Shown here piece by piece: positions 44,669 to 55,493 of a DNA stretch of 64,000 nt (positions are counted from its first letter, which is position 1; each line of letters starts with the position of its first letter). This stretch comes from Stemphylium vesicarium (taxonomy: Eukaryota; Ascomycota; Dothideomycetes; Pleosporales; Pleosporaceae). The notes beneath the pieces are model-generated. The model was not told the DNA's origin, made no database searches, and saw nothing but the letters and a program-made list of their open reading frames with translations. Both the position numbers and the translations under genes were made by a program. The DNA is taken from the NCBI GenBank assembly GCA_004380135.1, contig QXCR01000018.1, positions 186,001-250,000 of the forward strand. Reading direction: 5' to 3'.

Positions 44669-46722
44669 TTAGATGAGCAAAAAGTCCCAGTTCTTCTGTC
44701 GCATCATGTCCCGCCAGTGGACACACTGTGTGGTACCCTTCGCGAGCTTTGCGTCGTTGACCAGCCAGACTTCGTCAAGAAGGTTCTTGACTCTTCCGTA
44801 AGATCCAAAGTTTGCAGCTTCGCCCAACATGGCAGAACGCTCGGCAAACATCTTGCGGAATCCAGATTGCGGCACCGAAATTGAGCCAGCGACCAAAAGA
44901 GGCCAGATGAGAGAGCGGTCGAATCCTTCAGGACCAGCGGGGATGTATTCCATAGCCTTGCAAAGAGCGCTGACGAGGTTGACAAAGGTAGGCGAAGTGC
45001 GGTCAAAGTCCGGCACTAGGCTGCACAGGTAGATGCGGGCGGCTAGGCGGTAGACCGCAGTCATGTTGCGGCGAAGTTGCCTGGGGAGAATCTCGCCGGT
45101 AGATGTGTAGGCGCTGTTGAGCGAGCCTTGGGGTGGCTCAGTCAGGCTGATCTGCTCGCCCAGGAGCTTGATGTGCGCGCAAAGCTGCACAATATCCATG
45201 TTCTCGTTCTTCAGCGCTTCGAGGCAGGCAATCTCCGAGATGAGGTACATGATGCGATCTTCACATCCCATAAGTTCCGCGAGGCCAGAAGATGCGTCTG
45301 CAATGAGCTTCTCTCGGTAAGTGTCAGCGAATGATGGCGTCCTTCCAAGCATGGTAGCGCCGAGAATGTCGATCCAAGAAGCCAGAGTCATGTTAAAGGG
45401 AGGCTGAGCGTGTGCCTGTCCGTTCATCGCGATCATTTGCGCAGGAAGCTCGAGCCTGTGGACGAGGTTCTGGACGGCCTCAAAGTGACCGTGCCATGGA
45501 ATGTCCATGAGACCGTCGTTGAATCGACCAACTGAGCATTGGAAAAAGATCATGCCAAGCGCTGCCTCGAGAGTCTGGCCGTGGTGACTGTCGCTGTAGA
45601 GGGAAGCAGTGAGCTGCTGAACAGTCTCACCGCGATGCCTTTGGATGTCCTGGTCGATTTGCTCTCCCGTGAGCCCCTGGGTAGTCTTCATGTGTAACGC
45701 GGAAATGCTCATGCAGCAGTGTAGGTATGCTTTGTTAGTCTCTAGTGCAGGAATGATAACGTCGCGTTGCGCTGCGCCAGGCTGGTTGGTCTCAAGAACG
45801 GGGAAAGCTGAGGGCATGATGTTTTCCAAGAAGTGGCTAAGAAGATGTCTGTCGCAATCGTCGACCTGGATTGATGCTTGGTGGGACGGGCTGAAGGTAC
45901 CATAGGTGTTGTAGTCGAAGATGGGAAATTCGAGGGGCTCCTCGGTGAAAGATTCGCGGCGCTCAAAGTAATCTTGTTGAATCCAGTTGTCTGTCGGGAA
46001 GACGGGAGGAGTTTGGTAATGACTGTACGAGGAGATGGTTGAGTCGCGCCGAGTCGGGATGTCGTTGATGAACATCTGGCTCTCGGTCTTGATGTCAATG
46101 TCGTATGGTACATAGTGTCCCGGATGCGCAAAGTTGGGCGGGAAGTTAGGCGGAGGCATTGTCGAGTTATAGAAGTCGATTGTAGTGGCGGCAGGGTTGA
46201 AGTTGTAGTCCAGCGAGTTTTGCGAATCGACAGAGGGTGCTCGCGTGCAGCTGACACCATCTGAGAAGGTGTCTGCAGTTTGCATCGAGTGGCAGAGACT
46301 TGGTGGGGTGTTGGTGCCCATCGCACCGCTCTGCGCTGTCTTCTCATTGAGTTTTGTGCGCTTGATGATGTTCTTGATGACTTCCTTCTGATTCCGCCTC
46401 TGCTCGTTGTTGCTCCACCACATAGGCCTCTTGTACTCGCACTTCAAACCAAGGTGTTTGCAGGCGCGGCAAGATGGTTTGCCCTCATCGCACTTCTTCC
46501 GTCGCAGGCGACATGTGAAGCACCCTGCACAGCTCCCGTTAGCCAATTGTCCATGCGCAGGATCCCTGCATGTATATAGAAAGGGCAGCTCTTACCTGAT
46601 CGTGAGCGACGGTGCATCTTTGCTGCTTGTGCTTGTTTTGCTGCTGCCGTGGCAGCATTAGTAGTCCCTACCATGGTTGCGGACTGTTTGGTAGTAGATG
46701 TGGGAGCGGACGAGGAGGACAT
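44669..46722 (-). CDS. Zn2Cys6 transcription factor, PRO1/ADV-1-like
   Basis: Exons 46596-46722 and 44669-46524 are joined by a 71-bp intron through a split glycine just before the zinc cluster, giving 660 residues. The start MSSSSAPTSTTKQ leads to the basic HRRSRSG and the cluster CFTCRLRRKKCDEGKPSC-RACKHLGLKC, a canonical CX2CX6CX6CX2CX6C (C44 to C71). The unusual extension EYKRPMWWSNNEQRR follows. That extension is what I associate with PRO1 of Sordaria and ADV-1 of Neurospora, regulators of sexual development and cell fusion. The rest is a fungal-specific regulatory domain (fungal_trans_2-like; HCCMSISALHMKTT, LASWIDILGATMLGRTPSF). The orthology call rests on memory of the cluster-flanking sequence. 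A 3.5 kb gene-free region lies upstream. Confidence 0.85.
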
Positions 46723-49700
46723 GGACGCTTGAGGTACACAGAGCGGTGGTATATGAGGAAAACCAGTAAACAATGCGGCAATAACGACTAACGCGCGACG
46801 GGACGATTCGTAAGGGACAGGATGGCAGGGCTCGACCGGGCTGCTCGTAATTAAAGATGGGTATTCAAAGCTCGACCAGCGGGCTTGATGTGAAGGAAGG
46901 AGCGGAACCAAATTATGCGGTCTACCTGTTGCGTGGATAGCTATTAGTGAGGAACATGTACCTTATATCTACCACGAACGGGTTCAATGTTCACAAATAT
47001 TGCTCGATCTATTCTTGGACTCCCTGCTATCTGGCCGGGCGGCCATCCAACGGGAGGGAAATGCGAACGCCATGCAGCACATGGAAGCGGCAGGCTGATT
47101 GGCCAGACTAGTCTTACCATGCAGCCTGATGTCGAGATTTGGGGTCATTCTGTGCCCCCAGCTATTTTGGGGCTCACTTACCCGCCGCGCTTGAGCCAGC
47201 TGCAGCCCCTACCGCGCATATCCCCACGGCTATCGATCGGCTTACTGGTCCCCGCAACGACTTTAGCAAGTTAAATGACCCATTTAGTCCTGGGGCCATA
47301 TTCCCATGTCATCGTGAGAGTTTTTGCAGACAGGGGTCGGGTGCCTTGGTTTCTTCCTGTGCCAACCTCGCTGCGGGGCACTATCGAGAGTTGCATCCCA
47401 GAGAAGTCTAGGAAACACTTGCAGCGGTTGCGATAAGTGGCCGGCCCGGACGTTACTGGTGGCCTTGTGCAGATGCGCAGATCACGGGCTGCAGTGCGCC
47501 AAGTCTGGATAGGATGATGGCATAGGATTTGGAAGTGTAGTTTAGTGTAGTGTAGTGTAGTGTAGTGTAGTGTAGGTGGTCGGTGCTAGAGGAGCATCGT
47601 GGCATTGGTACCTACCCCTCGTGCCAACACCGAGCTCTGTGCAGCGACTCGTGCTATCGCGAGATGCGGCTGCTACTCAAATCGATTCGCCTGTGCCACG
47701 TCGGCCAGAACGTTGGGGCATTTTGCAGCCAGAGTCACGCACACTGGAGACGGCCCAATTCGCGTCGACACTGTCGTGATCATTTCCACAGTGGGACTTG
47801 ACCAGCTAGCTGCTAGGCGAACGAGAAGGCAGACCGCACTGTCGACCAAACACGGCAGGTCGGTTGACGATGTTTTTCCGAGCTACGCGGGCGACGACGA
47901 GGGGAGTGGACGAGCCTTCGTGTAACGCGGCCGACTTGGATAGCACGACATGCAGCACCCACCCAGTCAGCGTGCGGTCCCACGCGAAGCAGTCGCTTGT
48001 GCATGTCGTTGGAGTTGGAATTTGCAGAACAAGCTTTTGCTAGCAGACGTTCGTATCCAATGGCGGGCGGAAAGCTGCTAGCTTACACTGCGGGGGGCAA
48101 GCCACCGGCAAGGGCAGCTCGGCTGGTGACGATGTAGCACCGATACTAAGTATAGTCCCCTAATTAGTCTTCTGAGGTCGAATAAATGCCCATAATTAGG
48201 CGGGTATCTGTCAGGGCTGCTCCCTCACTGGCACCATTCCCTTTTGGGATGTGATACCGAGTGCTAGCTACGCCATTGGTTACCGACAATTCCAATCAAT
48301 ACTTGGTAGTCCACGAATGGCCCTCGAGTAATTGGGTACCTCCTCGGTCGGTCGGGCATACATGAGATTGCTCACCTGACAGCGCGGAATTGAAGCTCCA
48401 GGGCATGTTCCCGCTACAAGCCGCTACTACTTGTTCCCTGGTTTTTGGTAAATGATGCTTGCCTCGTTTGCATCCTGTTGGGCATCTAGTGTGACGGAAG
48501 AGGAGCAGTAGATTGTGATCGCATGCTCGGTGGCCTGTAAACACGACTCAACAGCCTGTCTGCTCATCGTTCGGGCACATCTTAGGCCGGCAGTAGATGA
48601 GAAGCTAGACAGAATTTGAGCGCCGTTGACAGAGCCTTCAGAGCCAGACGGTCGGCCAAACCGTTTTGTGACTCTTTTTTCTTATGCATGTTAATGTGGG
48701 ACAGCAGCCGTTCCGCTACCATCTCACCAGGCTTGCAGGAGGTAGTATGAGCGAGGTGGAACTTGTGCTCTGCTTGGCGCGGTCTGTCGAGAAAATACTC
48801 GGGTTGATGCTTGCACAAGTTGCGGTCTGGTAGTCCGGTCGTTGGAAGCCGTCTTTGCAAGCTGATTCGCCTCGCACAACCACGCTTCAACAAGGCCATG
48901 GTGGTAGCGGAGCACACCAGAGTCTGAGGTTTCGGCTGGCCGCAGGACCTTTCAGTCACGGGCTCGTGGTGTGGGTGCTCCTTGGGCGACCGTTGGCTCG
49001 CCATGTTGATGAGGGTTCCATCGCGAGCCGTCACGAGGGCTCGCCAGGCGTGGGCTACGTAGCAGCATGCAACGGTCGGAGCAGCGGTCTGACATATCGT
49101 GCGGTAGTCTACTGCCGTCGACGACGCTTGTGGGATGGATGAGTCAACGTTACGCCCGCTATCGGCAGTGTACCAGGTTGCACGACGACAATGCAAGAGA
49201 GAGATCGAGGTAGGTCCGACGAGCATGAGAGTTGACCCGGCGGAACTACAGCACAGCACGCACAGCGATGACGACGGGAGGTGCTCGAGTCGGCCTTGAC
49301 TCTGTGGCGCTGCGCGCTGCACGCAGCCGTTCCAGCACGGAACGCATCCGCATGTGATATGTTTGTGCCAATATCGCGTGCTGCATATCGCTGGTGAGGC
49401 TGTCGGCTAGCACACGTCAACCAGCCACAACCTGGCACACGTCCGAACCGAAGCTTCACCGACGCCGCCGTCACGTTTTGCTTCAGACTTCGCGGGCGGC
49501 GGTGAAAGAGTCACCCCCAACGTCACGTTTCGACGTCACTTGACAGCAAAGGTGGCGGTGGTCGCGGTGCTGGCAGTGCGACTGGGTGAAAACACATGGG
49601 CGGTACGTACCTTGAGGCTGCGCAGGGGAAACGAAGCAGCCAACAGAAAGCGTGCACGGCATGGCCAACTCAGATCTTCGCTGCATCTGCGCTCGACTGG

Positions 49701-50258
49701 CGGCGACACGATCCGCTGCCGTCGGCCCTGATGATGAGTGGACCCGCGGCGACCCTGGCCAGGCGTGCGTCTGGGCCGTCATGCGAGATATTAATGGCAA
49801 TTCGGCATCCTCATCGGGCGCTATTAGCTCGCCAGCCAATCTGCGCCCCAGCCAATCGCCGCCCGCCCTCAGGCTCTCAACGCTGTACGCTAAGCGCCAG
49901 CATGCGGGCGGGAAAGCTCCGGATGCACATTGGCGGAGGAGCGGTGTCTGTTGTCGACTCGAGAAGCCTCAGTGGCCGCTGGTGGCAGGCATTCGCTGTC
50001 TCATGCAGCTGCAAAGGTGTGATATGGCCGAACCATACACCCCCACCATCAACGGCGCCCAAGCAGCCTCTACAAAAGACCTGCAAGCGCTCTCCACCCG
50101 AAGGGTCCCTTTCTCCGTTTTCGACCGTTTTGTGCTGCTACAGTGTCTATGTGTGTGTGCTATGCTCTCGACATTCGCTCGGAATAGGTGTTAGCAGTCC
50201 CCGAAAACCAGAAACCATATTCCCAACCTGAGCGTGCGCGCGCACCGAGAACGTGATC
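46723..50258. other. 3.5 kb gene-poor divergent intergenic region
   Basis: The longest gap between genes in the window, flanked by the starts of the PRO1-like regulator (minus) and the SAM-PH gene (plus). Open frames up to about 246 codons (48582-49322, minus) have atypical composition and no motif and are not credited. It probably holds long leaders and regulatory sequence of both genes. Confidence 0.45.
47546..47575. repeat. TGTAG pentanucleotide tandem repeat
   Basis: Six perfect tgtag units, preceded by degenerate copies from about 47535 (agtgtagttt). It lies in the large intergenic region upstream of the PRO1-like gene. Confidence 0.9.
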
Positions 50259-52837
50259 ATGGTAAGCTTCAATCTAGCCTGCGCCAAAGTCCCAGTACTA
50301 ACTTCCGCTCAGCAGGCCATGACACCCATCACCCCGCTGGAGCCGGGCATGGAAATGTTCGAAAGAGGAAAAGCACAATCCTTCTTCTCTAATGCTCTCA
50401 ACACCCGCTCATCGCTAGAGCGTCCGCTTTCCCACATCAGTGTAGCATACACCGATATCGAAGATGATTCCAGCGAATTCGAGGAGTTCAGCGGCTCTTC
50501 TGTATGTCCCAATCCGTTATAGCACAGGTGCCCAGTGTTAACAGCCCACAGAGCGACAACAGGCGGAGCCAAACGACAATATCAACCCTCGAAGAAGTGA
50601 CTACGCCAGCAGAAGAAGTTCGGCCTCAATTCGCCTATTGGCCAGAACGAAAGTCGGTAGAGGGCCCAAAGGGACCGCATCTGTTTCGCGCTTCTCAGTC
50701 CTCCAACGAGTTTCAGTACGAGGACGCATTACAGCTATCGCCACTGCTGCCAAAGGAAATCCCGACTCGCCAGCCCACCTCCTTCCGAGAAGCTACCCCA
50801 GAGACCATCGTCCCCCAAAGAGAGTACAACAACATCGCCCTTGCAGTCGCGCACCTCGATAACGCTGAAGTGCGCGCCTGGACTTCTCGAGATGTTGCGA
50901 CCTGGATGTACCAGAACGGATTTGAAGACGACATCATTGACAAGTTCATTGGGCATGATATCACAGGCGCTGTTCTGCTCGACCTGCAATTTGACGACCT
51001 TAAGGAGTTGGAGATTCAGTCCTTCGGCAAGAGGCATCAACTATGGCACCAGATCGACTCTCTCCGCAACGCAGAAGGCCTCATGTCGCCAACCGCCCCC
51101 GCACCCATTCCCACCCCCTTCGAGGACATTGAGCGCCCATGTACAGAGGCGGGGAACAGATCGAAGAGCAAGGGTCGCAAAGCCAGTCGCCGTGACAAGT
51201 CGCGTGGACGCAACCTGGCCGACGACGTCATTACACCTGCGCATTCGGTCTCAATCGTTGCGATTGAACAGCTACTTCCCAAGCCCCACGTATGCGCAAA
51301 GGGCGAAAGATGCTCCAAATGGAAGAAGCAACAACGACAGCTTGCCAGGCTCAAGCACGAACACGGCTTCCCGATATCTCCTGAGAAGGGTGGCCACATC
51401 TTCATTGCGGGTGATCCCGGCAACGCCCAAACTGCAACCCATGCTGTCGAGAACGTCCACCGGCCGAACTCAGATGCCGCACACTCCGTCGTCGTCCCCT
51501 CTGTAGTCGCATCATCCGATGTCCTGGGCCCTGGCCAACTACCTGACTTTACTCTCCAAGACCTGCAGAAGTTCGAGCAACGCGACCCACAGGACAATGT
51601 GCGACAATTTCTCACTCTACAGGGTCAGCAACAGCCTTTCCACAGTGCTACCCCAGTTGAAGCACCTCCCACCCCACCAGTGGAGACGTACCCACCTCGT
51701 CCTTTCTTGGTGATACCACAGCAGCAACACTGTCCACAGATTTCAGCCTTTTCCGCATCTACATCTGCGCATACTACCAGGTCGTTCGATCCATTCGCCC
51801 ATACACCTTCGACGCCTGCTCTCCACCCCCCAGAGTTCATGCCAGCCCCTCACTCCAACCTCAAGAGCCTTCCCAAGTTGACGATTCCCCCGGCACGTTC
51901 CATGTCCGCCCAACCCATTGGTAACCCACGCAGTGGAGTCCCAACCCACCAATATCTAGCACCCGAATCCGCCTTTTCGCCCTGTAGGACAGCGTCACCA
52001 GGTGGCGTCTACCGATTCGGCACGCCATTTTCCGAGATGGACGTTCCTGTGACCGCTGTGCAACAGGAACCTCTTAGCCGCGACACAAGCCAGTCCGTAC
52101 CTCCGAACATGCAGTACCAACCTCAGATCCAGAGAAGTGGCTCGCGTCACCACGACCGCCGACGCCCGTCGTTGCCCATGCCCGCACTAGCGGAAGACCG
52201 TGTGTTCAGCCCAACGGCCCACTCAGACGACGACACTCTACGCGAGACCATCTTCGATGACTCTATGAGCCCTAGCAACAGTGCCAGCTCGTCGCCACTC
52301 AAGGCCACCAAGCCATTTGGTCGTGAAGCCGAAGACACGGTTGCGCCTCTGCCCAAGGGTGGTTTCCAGTACAAGGGTGTGAACCATCATGGATGGATGA
52401 AGAAGCGCCGCACTAAGCTCTTGCGTCACGAATGGCAAGACCACCACTTCCGCCTCCAGGGCACGACACTAGCCATGCATCCCAATGAGCTGCCTTCTTC
52501 CTCTGCACTCCAGACCATTGATGTAGACGACTATGCTGTGGCATGCTCATCTCTTGCTTCCAGCAAACTCTCAAGCAAGCTCAAAGCCTTGAAGCTCTCT
52601 TCGGGTCACCACAAGGACAAGGCCGCTGCCAACGCACCTGCCTTTGAGTTCCAGCTCGTGCCTACCGCACCCGGCAAGGGCGAGGTCAAGAAGGTCATGC
52701 CCAATGGCAAGGTGCAGCACTTTGCTGTCACTACCAAAGACCAGAGGATCGATTGGATGCGTGAACTCATGCTAGCCAAGGCCTTGAAGGCCAAGAACGA
52801 CGGCTACGAGGTCAACGTCAACGGTGCCAACATGTGA
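50259..52837 (+). CDS. SAM and PH domain protein, Boi/Pob1-type polarity factor
   Basis: Proposed exons are 50259-50261 (the ATG alone), 50316-50501 and 50552-52837, with introns of 54 bp (gtaagc...ctaac...cagcag) and 50 bp (gtatgt...cccacag), both phase 0; 824 residues. If the first intron is only in the leader, translation starts at ATG 50319. A SAM domain is clear at about residues 172-238 (WTSRDVATWMYQNGFEDDIIDKF in part, LLDLQFDDLKELEI, FGKRHQLWHQI). A long disordered Pro/Ser region follows. A PH domain closes the protein (about 672-810: HHGWMKKRRTKLLRHEW, HFRLQG, FAVTTKDQRIDWMREL). Yeast Boi1/2 and fission yeast Pob1 share SAM-PH and act in polarised growth and exocytosis. No SH3 domain is visible here. 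Confidence 0.88.
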
Positions 52838-53084
52838 GAAGATCACCAGCTCGTCTCTCACAAATCACCTCTCCCTTTTTGCACTCTAATTTGGTTTTTT
52901 GTATTTCCTTCCTGTTCAGCAAGCGAGCGTGCGTGTTCTGACTCTTTCTCGTAAACTTCTCCGCGTCTTTCCCTTATTGCAGTCTTCTGCCGAGCACATC
53001 TCGTCGTGCTGATCATGACCCGCTATTATACCCTTTTCTTGAAGTTTTACTGTTCTTTTCGCATTTGCAGCGTTCCTTTTTTTT

Positions 53085-53118
<34 letters not shown>

Positions 53119-55493
53119 ATACATGCGTACTTTCACTACATATTTCTAAAGACTTGGAACGCTGTGCGGGGCCGCAAGGTCAGGGAATCATTATGTTTGT
53201 GGCCGAGAAGGGTAATGTCTTGGAAGTTTGCTTGTATTGAGAAGTTGTGTTAACTGCGGACTTGCTGTGCTCGCTCGTTGAAACTATTTGGGTGGCAATG
53301 TCTGTTTTGATCAAAAGCTGTCGTTGTATTGGACGATGAAGCGTGGTGGATGCGTATGGATGGATGAGCGGGTGGATGCGGAGACGAAATATAGGTATTA
53401 TGACGAATAAAACGATATCATGAAGCATCTTCTCTTGAGCAGCATTACATGTGTCTTTAACGTTCAATCGCCCTCTTCTCATCCCTTTGCATCAAGACTT
53501 CTAGCCATTGCTATTGCCATTCACATCCACGAATAACGCCATCATTCATTGCGCAACCCAGAGTTTCGGCCATTCTAGACCTCGAAAGCCCCCCAGACGC
53601 AAAAGCGACCAAATTATCGCAACAATCCCGACATCCCCACCCTTCTCTCTCTATCTCTCAAACGCTCGGTCCCCAACACCCTACACCGATGACCCTTGCA
53701 CTACAACCGCCATCATCCCATCACGCCCCAACCTCAAACTCCCCAAGCCCCGGAACAAGCCAAAAAAATCTCCCCTAATTATCCTCAATTACCACCTCCC
53801 CTCCCTCCAGCCCCCCTCAACTCAAATCTACAAACAAACTTTGGGCAAAAAAAGCGCCACTATAACAACATACATTACAGCATACATTTAATACCTTGCG
53901 CGACGTCATATCGCACGAAAAAAACCATCATTTGTCATTCCGCCCCCGAGAGCCAAACCCGACAACGTGGTAAGTTCCCGTACGCATTGACGCACTCTCA
54001 ACCTTCCCAAGAACACACTTAGTATGCGGAACCCGCATCTCACGTCCCTTCCGTGCTCTGATTTGCGATGACAGGAATAAGCGGGGGCCTAGTGTATGTA
54101 AGGGTAGCTATGGGGGCTAGGTTGCGATTGCCCTGTTTTCTTGCTCATGTGGAGAGGGTGATCTCGTTGGCGGGATTGGAAGAGAGGGGGAAGAGGGCTC
54201 GCTTAGCATGGCACGTATTGGGGGTGGTGTTCCGGTTTTCATTAATGCAGTATTTAGTAGTTTATGCGGACGCTCCGATGGTACCTGGTTGTGTTGAGAA
54301 GGTGGAAAAGCGAATGCGCAAGCGAGGTGGAGGCTGGTGACAAATTCTGGGGGCATATTTTGCGGATTACGGATTTAAGGTTGTTATCGTTTATGCGGAG
54401 ACTGGTGGTAATGTGCGAGAGTGAGGATCAAAGATGGGGCTGTTTTGTTTTGTGTGCTAATAGGTTTGAATTCAGTGTTCGTGGATAAGAAAACAAAAAA
54501 GGTGTAAAGTCGGGCAGATAAGATACTTTCGGTTTTGTTTTCTTGCTCAACGGTGCCCGGGGCTTTTTTGTGTTTCCTTTTCATGCCGTAGAAATTCCTT
54601 AATTCTCACAAAGTGTCTATCCTTCCCTTTCTGCGCTCAACTCCGCACATGTTTCTCTAGTGCTGAGATTGGGGTATTCTGACCGAAAAAAAAAGTTTCG
54701 ACGTTTGTCACACAGAATCCTCTCTCCGCAGAGTCCGCAGCATGACTCCTCATTCTTCCACGCGTCGCACAAGGCGTGATTCGCTGTTGAGTCAGAAAGT
54801 TTGATCGCACATGAGTCTTTGTACTTTTTCCCCCGGTCTAGCTTCCGAGATAGGACCTTAAGACCGGAAAGCCTCTTTCTTGGGCATCTCCAGTCGAGTA
54901 TGAAGCATGCGAATGACAGCGGATACCTGCATAGGGGTGATGTTCACGTTCCGAAGGAAGCGCGCGAAAGTTGCAAGAAATGGTGGTACTGACAGCTGTC
55001 AAAATCGCTGGTGTAACGTGACGTTCACCGTTTATCGAATGCGTGAAGAGTGATGGGCCTTGTGCGCGGGTGTTGCTTGTACCATGGTGTTAGGAGCCGT
55101 TTAGCTGGGGGAAAGGATGTGCTTGTACACGACTGAAGTCGGGCTGTATGGTACCTGACGCTAGAGTAAGAGAGTGGCCGATGACCACCCCGCTATTCAG
55201 AGATGGCTTTAGAAGTAGTGATAATATCTACTGTTGTTGGTGAGCAAAGAGTATGGCAAATCTGACATGTGTACTTTCTGGTAGCGACCGAGACTGGGCA
55301 GAAACAGAAGACAGCAATAAAACCCGATATGGCAAACATTGCTTAACATATGAGTGATCATGAGGATTCCGGGAAGGAGCAGAGCCCAGAGTGTGAATCG
55401 AAATCCTGCGCGCAATCACAAATGTAAGAAGCCAAACTTTGTATCAGAAGCAAAGCAATAGGGCGCACAATAGATTCGTACAATTAGAGACTA
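52838..55493. other. 2.7 kb gene-free region left of the transposons
   Basis: It holds the SAM-PH 3' flank, a CT microsatellite and low-complexity C/A-rich sequence around 53500-53900. No coding region, tRNA or terminal repeat was recognised. Confidence 0.4.
53088..53116. repeat. TC dinucleotide microsatellite
   Basis: About 14 TC units following a T-run, in the 3' flank of the SAM-PH gene. Confidence 0.9.

Noticed and set aside
48582..49322. 246-codon open frame on the minus strand in the large intergenic region
   Set aside because: Composition is erratic, there is no domain or repeat, no supportive splice sites, and overlapping frames on the other strand are of similar quality.
53508..54022. 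Overlapping open frames of 108-127 codons
   Set aside because: C/A-rich low-complexity sequence keeps stop codons rare; no motif and no splice support.
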